NCBI GenBank assembly: GCA_937973905.1
Contig: CALJJR010000156.1
Location: forward strand, 1-34,187
DNA from: an uncultured Arenicella sp.
GTDB lineage: Bacteria > Pseudomonadota > Gammaproteobacteria > Arenicellales > Arenicellaceae
Length of the DNA: 34,187 nt
Direction: 5' to 3'
Part shown: positions 22,701 through 31,670 of the stretch, one piece after another
Numbering within the stretch: position 1 is the first letter of the stretch
Layout of the letters: every line of letters begins with the position of its first letter
The notes under the pieces: model-generated
The model's input: the letters and a program-made list of their open reading frames with translations, nothing else
What the model was told of the DNA's origin: nothing
Database searches by the model: none
Program-made: the position numbers and the translations under genes

Positions 22701-25595
22701 ATGTCCTCTTCGACCAAGCAGCCCACTGCGCTGCCTCAATTTGAAAATCACGAAGAGCAAAACATCGCTTACACCACCTGCTATATGTGCGCTTGCCGGT
22801 GTGGGATCAAGGTCACTACCGAAGACAACAAGATTCGTTTTATTCAAGGCAACCCCAATCATCCGGTAAATAAAGGAGTTTTATGCGGTAAAGGTAATGC
22901 CGGAATCATGAAACAAAACTCGCCGGCGAAATTACGTAATCCTTTGCGAAGAAAGCCGGGGTCGGAGCGTGGGGCAGGGGAATTTGAAGAAATTAGTTGG
23001 GATGAAGCGCTGGAGCAACTGACCCAACGCTTAGCAAAAATCCGCGCCACCGATCCCAAAAAACTCGCGTTTTTCACTGGGCGCGACCAAATGCAGGCGC
23101 TTACTGGGCTTTGGGCCACGCAATTTGGCACCATAAATTGGGCTGCGCATGGAGGGTTTTGCTCCGTTAATATGGCCGCGGCCGGTCTTTACACCACAGG
23201 ATTTTCATTTTGGGAGTTTGGTGACCCTGACTGGGATAATACGAAGTACTTTATGTTGTGGGGAGTGGCCGAAGATCACGCTTCCAACCCAATAAAGCTC
23301 GGCATTGAGAAGCTAAAGCGACGTGGTGCAAAATTTGTTGCGGTGAATCCAGTACGCACCGGCTATCAGGCCGTTGCTGATGAATGGGTTGCGATTAAGC
23401 CAGGTACCGATGGCTTATTCGCGCTGGCGATGGTGCATGTGCTTCTTAAGCACCGAATGATTGATGAGGAGTTCCTGATCCGGTACTCCAACGCGCCGCA
23501 ATTGGTGGTCCATCGCCCTGGAGAACCAGGTGATGGCATGTTACTGCGTGGAGCAGACAATCAACCAATCGTATGGTGTCAAAAATCAGAGCAGTTTGAA
23601 GATGCGACGGCGCCAGATGTGGCGCCGGCTCTTGTGGGCGATTATGAAATGGACGATGGCACACGAGTGCGAACGGCCATGAGTTTGATGCTCGAAAAAT
23701 ATCTCGACCCAGAATATGCGCCTGAGAATGTGGCAGATAGATGTGGCGTCGCCGCTGAGGATATCGAGCGGTTCGCGCTCGAAATGGCGCACGTCGCGTT
23801 TGAAGAAACGATCCGCATTGATACGCCGTGGGTGGATTGGGCGGGTCGTGAACATGATCATTTTATTGGTCGCCCAGTTTCCATGCACGCAATGCGCGGA
23901 ATTTCTGCGCATTCGAACGGTTTTCAAACTTGTCGAGCGATTCATTTATTGCAGACCTTACTCGGCACAGTCGACTGCCCGGGCGGACATCTAGCCAAGC
24001 CGCCGTACCCAAAACACATAGTTCCACCGATCAAGCCAGCACGCGATACCGCACCCAACACCCCGCTAAGCTCTCCGCCGCTGGGATTTCCGACCAGCCC
24101 GGAGGATCTTGTTATAGATGAAGCCGGTCAGCCGTTGCGAATTGATAAGGCTTATTCTTGGGAAGCGCCAATCGCCAATCATGGGTTGATGCACACGGTG
24201 ATTCGTAACGCGGTAAATCAAGACCCCTATGCTATCGATACCCTGATGTTATTCATGGCCAATATGGCCTGGAATTCCAGTATGAACACGTCTGAAACCA
24301 TCGATATGTTATGTGCGAAGGACGAACAAGGTGAATACAAAATTCCGTTTATTGTTACCTGTGATGCCTTTCACTCTGAGACGGTGAACTATTCCGATTT
24401 GGTTTTACCGGATACCACCTACTTAGAGCGATTTGACACTATCTCGATGCTAGATCGGCCTATTTCAGAGCCGCATTCGGCCTGCGATGCCATTCGCCAA
24501 CCCATTCTGCAGCCAGATCGAAATGTGCGTCCCTGGCAGGAAGTACTGGTAGATTTAGCTCATCGTCTTGAATTCCCGCTGTTCACCAATGAGGATGGCT
24601 CTCCTGCTTATGCTGGTTATCAAGATTTCATTATCAATTTTGAGAAGTCTCCGGGAATCGGGTTTTTGGCAGGCTGGCGAGGACGTGATCAAGCTGAGGA
24701 ATTGGTGGGTGATCCTAACCCAGATCAGTGGCAGCGGTATCAAGAAAACGAAACCTTCTTCGAGTATAAATACCCGGAAAATATTCGTTACTACCGCCAC
24801 GCGAATCGAGACTATCTCGAATTTGCGAAATCAGTTGGATGGACTAATTCAAGCGATCAAATCGTTATCGAACTTTATTCAGAGTCATTGCAAACCTTCC
24901 GCTTAGCGGCGCAAGGTTTGTATGGAGACTACCAGCCACCGGCTGAGCATCGTCAGCGGATTGAGAAATATTTTGATCCTTTACCGTTCTATTATATGCC
25001 CGTCGAGCAGACGCAAATAACTGCAGAAGAATACCCATTTTTTGCCGTGACCCAGCGCCCCATGCATATGTACCACTCTTGGGATTCGCAAAACACCTGG
25101 TTGCGCCAAATTACCGCTCAGAACTACCTCTACATGAATGGGCAACGCGCGCTTGAGCTAGGTATCGAAGATCTTTCTTGGGCTTGGCTGAGGTCGCACA
25201 ATGGCAAGATAAGAGTTCAAGTTAAACATATGAACGGCGTGCAGGCCGATACCGTGTGGACCTGGAATGCCATCGGTAAACGCAGCGGAACCTGGGGTCT
25301 GAGCAAGAATTCGCCTGAAGCAAAAAACGGGTTTCTACTCAATCATCTAATCAGCGATCTGCTGCCCGAGGGTGAGTCGAGTAACTCTGACCCGATAACC
25401 GGGCAGGCGGCTTGGTATGACCTCAAGGTGGCCATCGAACCCTGTGTCAAAAAAGAAGCGGGCAGCTTTCCGCAGTTTGACTCGCTTGCGGCTCCAGAGG
25501 GCTGCGAACCTGGCGCCGATATCGCGTATGCCAGTGGCGAGAATGTAAACCTCAAACGGTCATTTAAAGATACGCTCAAGCGAGGAAAACTATGA
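22701..25595 (+). CDS. soeA: Molybdopterin oxidoreductase, SoeA-type sulfite dehydrogenase catalytic subunit
   Basis: The 964-aa protein belongs to the DMSO-reductase family. The N-terminal 4Fe-4S site is Cys27-x2-Cys30-x3-Cys34...Cys62 (TTCYMCACRCG, GVLCGKG). Cys154 in AAHGGFCSVNM is a candidate Mo ligand (inference). MGD-binding segments include VAVNPVRTGYQAVADEWVAI and the C-terminal molydop-binding domain. No twin-arginine signal is present, pointing to a cytoplasmic enzyme like SoeA of Allochromatium. Together with the 4Fe-4S and DmsC-like subunits downstream it best fits the SoeABC complex, which oxidises sulfite to sulfate and reduces quinone. It overlaps soeB by 4 bp (ATGA). Other members of this subfamily acting on other substrates cannot be excluded. 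Confidence 0.85.
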   Translation: MSSSTKQPTALPQFENHEEQNIAYTTCYMCACRCGIKVTTEDNKIRFIQGNPNHPVNKGVLCGKGNAGIMKQNSPAKLRNPLRRKPGSERGAGEFEEISWDEALEQLTQRLAKIRATDPKKLAFFTGRDQMQALTGLWATQFGTINWAAHGGFCSVNMAAAGLYTTGFSFWEFGDPDWDNTKYFMLWGVAEDHASNPIKLGIEKLKRRGAKFVAVNPVRTGYQAVADEWVAIKPGTDGLFALAMVHVLLKHRMIDEEFLIRYSNAPQLVVHRPGEPGDGMLLRGADNQPIVWCQKSEQFEDATAPDVAPALVGDYEMDDGTRVRTAMSLMLEKYLDPEYAPENVADRCGVAAEDIERFALEMAHVAFEETIRIDTPWVDWAGREHDHFIGRPVSMHAMRGISAHSNGFQTCRAIHLLQTLLGTVDCPGGHLAKPPYPKHIVPPIKPARDTAPNTPLSSPPLGFPTSPEDLVIDEAGQPLRIDKAYSWEAPIANHGLMHTVIRNAVNQDPYAIDTLMLFMANMAWNSSMNTSETIDMLCAKDEQGEYKIPFIVTCDAFHSETVNYSDLVLPDTTYLERFDTISMLDRPISEPHSACDAIRQPILQPDRNVRPWQEVLVDLAHRLEFPLFTNEDGSPAYAGYQDFIINFEKSPGIGFLAGWRGRDQAEELVGDPNPDQWQRYQENETFFEYKYPENIRYYRHANRDYLEFAKSVGWTNSSDQIVIELYSESLQTFRLAAQGLYGDYQPPAEHRQRIEKYFDPLPFYYMPVEQTQITAEEYPFFAVTQRPMHMYHSWDSQNTWLRQITAQNYLYMNGQRALELGIEDLSWAWLRSHNGKIRVQVKHMNGVQADTVWTWNAIGKRSGTWGLSKNSPEAKNGFLLNHLISDLLPEGESSNSDPITGQAAWYDLKVAIEPCVKKEAGSFPQFDSLAAPEGCEPGADIAYASGENVNLKRSFKDTLKRGKL

Positions 25596-26278
25596 AACTT
25601 GGCTTGGTCATCGATTTAGATACCTGTGTTGGTTGTCACGGTTGTGCGATCGCCTGCAAGCAGTGGAATGGTTCGGGCACGATAGGCCCGCTGACAGATT
25701 TACAGGCGTATGACGAGAACCCAGACGGCGCATGGTTAAATCGAATTCGAACCTACGAGGTTGAATCACCAGAAGACAGCCGCACGGTGCACTTCCCAAT
25801 GTCATGTTTGCATTGTGAGAAGGCAGACTGCGTCACCGTTTGCCCAACCGGCGCATCCTATAAGCGCGAGGAGGACGGCATTGTGCTGGTCGATCAAGAC
25901 AAGTGCATGGGCTGCAATCTTTGTGCCTGGGCATGCCCTTATGGCGCGCGCGAACTCGATCAACAACAAGGCGTAATGAAAAAGTGCACACTTTGCATCG
26001 ATCGTATATACGACCAAGCCTTGCCGGAGGAAGAGCGTCAACCGGCTTGCGTTCTTACCTGTCCAACTAAGTCTCGAAAATTCGGTGATTTCGACGACCC
26101 AGAGTCTGATGTTAGTAAGGCTCTGGCGAATCGTGACGGAGTAGATTTAATGCCAGAGTTGGGTTACCAGCCAACTAATAAATATTTGCAACCACGGGTT
26201 CGGCAACAAGTAGAACAAAAAGCGCCTGAGGCTAAGTCGGGCTTTGTTAGTTGGGTAAACAAAATGATTGAACGCTAA
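25592..26278 (+). CDS. soeB: SoeB-type 4Fe-4S electron-transfer subunit
   Basis: The 228-aa ferredoxin-like subunit holds four Cys groups for four 4Fe-4S clusters: CVGCHGCAIAC (from Cys12), CLHCEKADCVTVCP, CMGCNLCAWACP and CTLCIDRIYD...ACVLTCP. The start MKLGLVIDLDTCVGC has no signal peptide, consistent with a cytoplasmic site beside SoeA. It is expected to carry electrons from the Mo site to the membrane subunit. It overlaps soeA by 4 bp and shares one base with soeC (TAATG). Confidence 0.9.
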   Translation: MKLGLVIDLDTCVGCHGCAIACKQWNGSGTIGPLTDLQAYDENPDGAWLNRIRTYEVESPEDSRTVHFPMSCLHCEKADCVTVCPTGASYKREEDGIVLVDQDKCMGCNLCAWACPYGARELDQQQGVMKKCTLCIDRIYDQALPEEERQPACVLTCPTKSRKFGDFDDPESDVSKALANRDGVDLMPELGYQPTNKYLQPRVRQQVEQKAPEAKSGFVSWVNKMIER

Positions 26279-27195
26279 TGCATCCGGCTTTCTCAGTATT
26301 ATTTTTCACCGTTACCTCTGGGTTCGGATACGGGTTTTTATTGTGGCTGCTGGTCGCACAAGCTACGCAGTGGTGGAGCTTCACTAGGGACGATTTTTTG
26401 ATCTACTGCGCAATCGCCGGAGTATTGATAACACTCGGGCTTTTGTCATCAACACAGCACTTGGCGAACCCTAAAAATGCTTGGCGCTCGTTTACACGCT
26501 TTCGTACTTCTTGGTTGTCACGCGAGGGCGTACTCGCTGTGTTGGGTTACCCCTTATTCGCTTTAACTGCGTATTTAATTGCAGAACCCAGTCAGCAGGG
26601 CGGGATATGGGTTGGCTTACGGATAGCTCTGGTTGCCGTGAGTACGCTATGGATTATCGCGCTAACGTATTGCACAGCAATGATCTACGCGAGTCTTAAA
26701 ACCATTCCGCAATGGCACAACGGGCTAGTCCCTCCTGCATTTGTTGTTTTTACGCTCAGCAGTGGCTTGTTATGTTTTGGGCTTGTTTCTCAGTGGCAGC
26801 CGATTGGCGTGTTGATGTTAACTTGCATCGCTTTGATCGCAGGCGCAGGAATAAAGATGATGTACTTTAAAAGTCTAGGCGCGCCCACTCGTTCTTCGAT
26901 TAATACCGCAACCAGCTTCAGCCAAGCTAAAGTAACTTTGTTCGATAGTGGTCATAGCAGTGAGAATTTTCTGCAGCGCGAATTCGTGTACCACGTTGGC
27001 CCAAAAACCACGGGTCTCGCACGTAAGTTAATTTTTGTTCTCGCATTTGTACTTCCTCTGTTATTGATCTTCACCATCACGCATGCATGGCTTAGCTGGG
27101 CGGCGATCATCTCCGCTTACATCGGGCTACTTTTGGAGCGGTGGTTGTTCTTTGTTGAGGCAAAGCACGTAGTTCGGCATTACTACGGAGAGTAA
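26278..27195 (+). CDS. soeC: DmsC-like membrane anchor, SoeC-type
   Basis: The 305-aa protein has about eight hydrophobic segments and starts MHPAFSVLFFTVTSGFGYGFLLWLL, the hallmark of the DmsC/SoeC anchor family. Later conserved parts include STQHLANPKNAWRSFTRFRTSWLSREGV and LLLERWLFFVEAKHVVRHYYG. It anchors the complex in the inner membrane and provides the quinone site. It is the last soe gene; egtB starts 75 bp later. Confidence 0.88.
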   Translation: MHPAFSVLFFTVTSGFGYGFLLWLLVAQATQWWSFTRDDFLIYCAIAGVLITLGLLSSTQHLANPKNAWRSFTRFRTSWLSREGVLAVLGYPLFALTAYLIAEPSQQGGIWVGLRIALVAVSTLWIIALTYCTAMIYASLKTIPQWHNGLVPPAFVVFTLSSGLLCFGLVSQWQPIGVLMLTCIALIAGAGIKMMYFKSLGAPTRSSINTATSFSQAKVTLFDSGHSSENFLQREFVYHVGPKTTGLARKLIFVLAFVLPLLLIFTITHAWLSWAAIISAYIGLLLERWLFFVEAKHVVRHYYGE

Positions 27196-27270
27196 GGCCG
27201 GTTCGTCATGACATTCTCATGGTCTCGGTCTATTCTTTGCACCTACGACTAGGGAATTAATTGACCAATT

Positions 27271-28416
27271 ATGCTCGCGGATAAATATTCGGCAGTAAGA
27301 AGCCGGACTGAGGCGCTCTGTACGCCTTTGACGCCAGAAGATACGGTGCCGCAATTTGTGGATTTCGCCAGCCCACCGAAGTGGCATTTGGCGCACACCA
27401 CATGGTTTTTCGAAGAAATGATTCTTGGCAAGTATTTGCCCGGCTACCGCGTGTTTGATCCACATTTTGGCGCTTTATTTAACAGCTACTATTTAGCGAT
27501 TGGTTCTCCCTACGCGCGCAATCAGCGTGGTGTTATTACTCGCCCTGGGCTGGAAGAAGTAATGGCATACCGGCGCCATGTCGACCACCACATGGCTACA
27601 CTGATTGAAGAACTGCCCGAGCAAGCCGCAGAGCTTGTTACGCTGGGTATAAATCATGAGCAACAGCACCAAGAATTGCTGATTACAGACTTAAAAATAG
27701 CCTTCGCACAAAACCCCATGTACCCAGTTTATGATCAAGGCTTTGATGAAGGTTTTGCGGCTAATTCGACCGGATCTGAGTGGTTAAAATTAAAAGCAGG
27801 GGAGTATCAAATTGGAGCGAGTGGACAAGGCTTTTGCTTTGACAATGAAACCAAGCAGCACGCAGTCTTGTTGCCGGAGTATGAGATCGCCTCGCAATTG
27901 ACCACCATTGGCGAGTATCTGGAATTTGTTGAATCCGGCGGTTACCAACAGTTTGAATATTGGCTCGATGAAGGTTGGAGCTGGGTGCAGCACAATCAAG
28001 TTTCTGCTCCGATGTATTGGCACAGAGAAGATACACAATGGCAGCATTTTACTCTGGCAGGTTTGCAGCCTTTGCCGTTGGATTCACCCGTTTGTCATCT
28101 TTCCTACTATGAGGCCAACGCATACGCTGCATGGCGAGAACTGCGTCTGCCCACGGAGTTTGAATGGGAGGCCGCTGCGCCGATGCTAAATTGGGGGCAA
28201 CGGTGGGAGTGGACGGCGTCGTCTTATCAGCCCTACCCAGGGTTTGCCATTGGGGCCGGCGCGGTGGGCGAGTACAACGGTAAGTTTATGGTCAATCAAA
28301 TGGTCCTAAGAGGAGCCTCCGTCGCTACTGCACCGGGGCATTCTAGAGCAAGCTATCGCAATTTCTTTCATCCTCAGCACCAATGGCAGTACACCGGTAT
28401 TCGCCTAGCAAAATAA
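27271..28416 (+). CDS. egtB: EgtB, hercynylcysteine sulfoxide synthase (ergothioneine biosynthesis)
   Basis: This 381-aa protein has an N-terminal DinB-like domain with the 3-His iron site. His42 lies in WHLAHTTWFFEE, and His129 and His133 lie in NHEQQHQELLITDLK. A C-terminal formylglycine-generating-enzyme-like domain follows (GEYQIGA..., RLPTEFEWEAAA, WEWTASSYQPYPGF, LRGASVATAPGHSRASYRNFFHP). EgtB is a non-haem iron enzyme joining hercynine to a thiol (cysteine or gamma-glutamylcysteine) with O2 to form the sulfoxide precursor of ergothioneine. It is 10 bp from egtD, and the operon runs on from soeABC on the same strand. No egtA, egtC or egtE gene is present. Confidence 0.93.
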   Translation: MLADKYSAVRSRTEALCTPLTPEDTVPQFVDFASPPKWHLAHTTWFFEEMILGKYLPGYRVFDPHFGALFNSYYLAIGSPYARNQRGVITRPGLEEVMAYRRHVDHHMATLIEELPEQAAELVTLGINHEQQHQELLITDLKIAFAQNPMYPVYDQGFDEGFAANSTGSEWLKLKAGEYQIGASGQGFCFDNETKQHAVLLPEYEIASQLTTIGEYLEFVESGGYQQFEYWLDEGWSWVQHNQVSAPMYWHREDTQWQHFTLAGLQPLPLDSPVCHLSYYEANAYAAWRELRLPTEFEWEAAAPMLNWGQRWEWTASSYQPYPGFAIGAGAVGEYNGKFMVNQMVLRGASVATAPGHSRASYRNFFHPQHQWQYTGIRLAK

Positions 28417-28426
28417 ATCTCTTCTT

Positions 28427-29377
28427 ATGTCAGAATCCTTCCTTGCCGATGTGCGCGCGGGCTTAAGTAGTTCTCCCAAATCCTTGTCTTCAAAGTACTT
28501 CTACGACGCCGCAGGCGATGCTTTATTCGTGCAGATAATGGCACTGCCAGAGTACTATCTAACCAGGGCTGAAATGGAGATATTTGCGACTCAAGCAAAC
28601 GATATTGTCGCCGCGTTTGATCAAGACAAGAACGTCCAGTTCGAAGTCATCGAACTGGGTGCGGGCGATGGCACTAAAACCGTGCATTTACTGCGCGCCC
28701 TACTTGAGCGGGGGTATGATTTTGAATACATCCCGGTCGATATATCGGCCAATGCAATGCAGGGGTTGGAGCGAGATTTGCGGCAACAACTCCCAGAGCT
28801 CAATATTAATCCTAAGGCGGGCGACTATTTTGAGATGCTCGGGGAACTGCGTTCGACCAAACATCCGAAAATAATTCTATTTCTGGGGTCGAATATTGGA
28901 AACTTGCTTGACCAAGAGGCAGCCGAGTTTATGTCGAGCCTTGCAGCAAATTTGATGCTTGGAGACAAGCTGTTATTGGGTGTCGATTTGATCAAGTCAG
29001 CAGATATCGTGCTCCCTGCTTATAACGATAAGAGCGGCATAACACGGCAGTTTAATCTTAATTTGCTGCAGCGTATTAACCGAGAGTTGGGTGGCAATTT
29101 CGATGTTGCAAAATTCGAGCATTATGCGGAATATGATGCGAATGAGGGTATCGCACGGAGTTTTCTGGTCAGCAAGTTAGATCAGATCGTGACTTTAGAG
29201 GGGTCCAACGATGAGTATTCGTTTGCGCAAGGCGAGCGTATGAAGGTGGAAATATCTAGAAAGTATGACGATAAAATCTTAGGCCATATTTTGCATGGTT
29301 CGGCCTTTGATATTGTCGATTCATTCTCAGATGCTAATCGGTACTTTACTGACTATCTACTAGAAATAGTGAGTTGA
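28427..29377 (+). CDS. egtD: EgtD, L-histidine N-alpha-methyltransferase
   Basis: This is a 316-aa SAM-dependent methyltransferase. The family start SSKYFYDAAGDALFVQIMALPEYYLTRAE is followed by the SAM motif VIELGAGDGTKT (residues 74-85) and FLGSNIGNL. KVEISRKY supplies Glu275 and Ser277, equivalent to Glu282 and Ser284 of Mycobacterium EgtD that set histidine specificity. It trimethylates histidine to hercynine, the substrate of EgtB. Its stop codon lies 2 bp from the next ATG. Confidence 0.93.
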   Translation: MSESFLADVRAGLSSSPKSLSSKYFYDAAGDALFVQIMALPEYYLTRAEMEIFATQANDIVAAFDQDKNVQFEVIELGAGDGTKTVHLLRALLERGYDFEYIPVDISANAMQGLERDLRQQLPELNINPKAGDYFEMLGELRSTKHPKIILFLGSNIGNLLDQEAAEFMSSLAANLMLGDKLLLGVDLIKSADIVLPAYNDKSGITRQFNLNLLQRINRELGGNFDVAKFEHYAEYDANEGIARSFLVSKLDQIVTLEGSNDEYSFAQGERMKVEISRKYDDKILGHILHGSAFDIVDSFSDANRYFTDYLLEIVS

Positions 29378-29379
29378 GG

Positions 29380-30033
29380 ATGGGGCAACGAGAGTTGATA
29401 TTGTTGGAGTTGGGGCAGCAGGCCACGGACTATTATGCACAATATTTGACGAAGAGTAGTCTGCCTTATCGACGCGTAGACGGAAACTTTGAGCGGCTCA
29501 ATCAATATTTGCCAAATCAGTATGAAGTTCTGATCCTTGAGTTTTGCGCTTTGCTTGATCGCTGTGCAAGCGCCGATTCAATCTTGATACCGAATATCAC
29601 CTTGCATGAAGTGTTGGATGAGCATTGTCCGCCAGCATATCAGGGCTTGCCAGTTCTTCATCCATTGCGGGAACTTGAGCGGATCAGCTTTGAAGCCGGC
29701 ATGGAGGTGCTTATTTTGGGTTCTTTGCACACAATGCGTAGCGATTACATTGCATCTCGGTTGAAAGATCTAGGTCTATCCGTTGTCGCTCTATCAAATC
29801 TTGAGCAGTCTGAGGTCGATGAGTATCGTCGAGCGATCAATAACCGCCAGGTGAGCCAAAACCAAGCGCAGCGCTTTGAAGAGCTTATCTCGCAGCATCT
29901 AGATGCTGGGTTTACGCTTGTTCTGGCTTGTACCGAGCTATCTCTAGTGCTCAATAGTGAAGAATTTCAGAGCCATGCCAAGCTGATTGACTTAGCACAA
30001 CTTCAACTTAATGCCGCGCGACGAGAAAGTTGA
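29380..30033 (+). CDS. Asp/Glu-racemase-fold protein lacking one catalytic cysteine
   Basis: The ATG at 29380 gives 217 aa, 2 bp after egtD. The pattern is of the Asp/Glu/hydantoin racemase superfamily: ILIPNITLHEVLDE, then LPVLHPLRELE, VLILGSLHTMRSDYIASRLKDLGLSVV, and the second active-site motif VLACTELSLVL with Cys184. The first active-site motif, normally a CN(T) type, has Pro71-Asn72 instead, so classical two-base racemisation is not expected. It may be a one-base or lyase-type derivative, or a regulator or binder. Its tight coupling to egtD suggests a role with ergothioneine (inference only). The family assignment rests on motif spacing and needs a profile search. Confidence 0.7.
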   Translation: MGQRELILLELGQQATDYYAQYLTKSSLPYRRVDGNFERLNQYLPNQYEVLILEFCALLDRCASADSILIPNITLHEVLDEHCPPAYQGLPVLHPLRELERISFEAGMEVLILGSLHTMRSDYIASRLKDLGLSVVALSNLEQSEVDEYRRAINNRQVSQNQAQRFEELISQHLDAGFTLVLACTELSLVLNSEEFQSHAKLIDLAQLQLNAARRES

Positions 30034-30060
30034 CTCATGGAAATCGATATTCTGAGACCT

Positions 30061-30480
30061 TTAGATAAAGTAAGCGATTAAGGATTCAAAATTGAGCGCC
30101 AAGTAGACCAAAGTTGCCAGGTTGGCGAAGACAAAGATCGGCACAAACCAAAGCGCAGTAATCAGCAAGGAGCCTTCATGCAGACAGATAATGGTGAGAG
30201 GCACTAGCAAGCCAATATATAAATCCAAACCAATCTGTCGGCTCCACAAAATCGGGTGCATCCTTTTAAGGCTTCTGAAAAAATTCTCTCGGCGGCTGAT
30301 GTTGAGTGAATAAAGGAGGAAACCCAACCATATTAGCCATACAGCAGCTTTACCGAAGGCGTGGTCACCAGTGCCAAAAATTCTGGCTTCGCCATCGTGA
30401 GTAATAAATGCCACGGCGAGGAATATCCCAAACCCCAACCATAATAAATTACGTTTTAAGATCGTAGAGAATGAATTCAT
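30061..30480 (-). CDS. Small integral membrane protein, unknown function
   Basis: The 139-aa protein has four hydrophobic segments (WLGFGIFLAVAFI, AVWLIWLGFLLYSL, IGLLVPLTIICLH, ALWFVPIFVFANLATLVYLAL). It has a charged middle (SRRENFFRSLKRMHPILWSRQ). No family is recognised. It is convergent with the racemase-like gene (27 bp between stops) and divergent from the second membrane AraC gene. Confidence 0.7.
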   Translation of the reverse strand: MNSFSTILKRNLLWLGFGIFLAVAFITHDGEARIFGTGDHAFGKAAVWLIWLGFLLYSLNISRRENFFRSLKRMHPILWSRQIGLDLYIGLLVPLTIICLHEGSLLITALWFVPIFVFANLATLVYLALNFESLIAYFI

Positions 30481-30654
30481 TGTTCTAAATCTCCTAGGTT
30501 ATCTTGCTCAGTTATAATTTATTAAATCTTACAGTAGCCATTGATACTAGCCTGCGACTAAAGGGACAAACTTTCATCGCCGCTCTTTTCAAAATTTGAT
30601 TTATCTATTTCAGACCCCAGATACTTGACGTTACCCCATTAATATTTTGCGATC

Positions 30655-31668
30655 ATGACCCAGATTAGCACCGCACTTAGCCTTTTGGCCGCATCTCAAG
30701 TGGGGCTATTTATGGTGATGTTGGCGCTCTCAGATAACCCTAAGAGAGTTAAGTTTACGGGGCTCATGCTGATGGCAGGGATTGTGATGTATTTGGTGCT
30801 ACCGTTGGTTGATCTACATTTCGGCGTTCGTAGTCACTCACTTGTTTGGCTCCCCGGAGCACTGACCTCAAGCATGCTGCTGTTATTCGTTTGGTTTGTA
30901 TTTGAAGAACACGAATGCCGCTTACCCAATGTTTTGATAGGTTTAGTTACGGTCTCCGTGATTACTTCGATTTACTATGCCGCAATAAACGTAGGGATCC
31001 CTGGTGCGCCTCTATGGAAGCAGCTCTTGGAATTATTTATCGTGGCAACCGCCTTGCATATTGTGAACCGCGGTCAAGATTCGGATTTAGTGGAGCAGCG
31101 TTTCCATGCCCGTCGTCTATTTATTACCATGTTGGCTTCGACTATGTTGATCGTCATGACGATCGATGTGCTGGCGAGATTTAATCCCGGTTCTGGTCTC
31201 GAGGGGCTGCAAAAGACCATCGCCTTTCTCTTCGCTGTCGCATTCAATATTTACTTCGTGCGGCAAAACCCGACCGTTCAGCTCGTGGCAAAAGCTCAAC
31301 CGATTCAAGAGAAACCCGAAGATCCTGAATTGATTGAGCTGTTGGAGAAGATGCGTAACGAGCGTTTATACGCCGACCATGATTTACGAGTAGGCGGGCT
31401 GGCTGAAATTATGGGCATACCCGAGTATCAGCTGCGCAAGAAAATAAATCAGGAACTCGGTTATCGAAACTTCAACCAGTTTGTGAATCGATATCGAATT
31501 GAAGAAGCCGGTGCGCGATTGCGAGAGAATTCTCGAACCCCCGTGTTAACTGTAGCTCTGGAAGTGGGGTTCAAATCTATTTCCTCATTTAACACCGCAT
31601 TCCAGGCTCAGTACGGTGTATCGCCAACCAAGTTTCGCACTGGCGACGCTGAAGCCACGCAGAGCTAG
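30655..31668 (+). CDS. Membrane-anchored AraC-family transcriptional regulator (paralog 2)
   Basis: The 337-aa protein is collinear with paralog 1 at 13192-14199. Multiple hydrophobic segments fill residues 1-205 (VGLFMVMLALSDN, LMAGIVMYLVLPLV, SSMLLLFVWFVFEE, VLIGLVTVSVITSIYYA, LFITMLASTMLIVMTIDVL, TIAFLFAVAFNIYFV). A linker then leads to an AraC HTH domain (LAEIMGIPEYQLRKKINQELGYRNFNQFVNRYRIEEAG..., VGFKSISSFNTAFQAQYGVSP). The HTH regions of the two are mostly identical by eye, while the membrane parts differ more, suggesting similar DNA targets with different inputs. It is convergent with glnS, 2 bp apart. Confidence 0.88.
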   Translation: MTQISTALSLLAASQVGLFMVMLALSDNPKRVKFTGLMLMAGIVMYLVLPLVDLHFGVRSHSLVWLPGALTSSMLLLFVWFVFEEHECRLPNVLIGLVTVSVITSIYYAAINVGIPGAPLWKQLLELFIVATALHIVNRGQDSDLVEQRFHARRLFITMLASTMLIVMTIDVLARFNPGSGLEGLQKTIAFLFAVAFNIYFVRQNPTVQLVAKAQPIQEKPEDPELIELLEKMRNERLYADHDLRVGGLAEIMGIPEYQLRKKINQELGYRNFNQFVNRYRIEEAGARLRENSRTPVLTVALEVGFKSISSFNTAFQAQYGVSPTKFRTGDAEATQS

Positions 31669-31670
31669 CG

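Noticed and set aside
22701-25595. Formate dehydrogenase or periplasmic nitrate reductase
   Set aside because: There is no selenocysteine codon context and no Tat signal, and the partner subunits are a four-cluster ferredoxin and a DmsC-like anchor, which fit SoeABC better.
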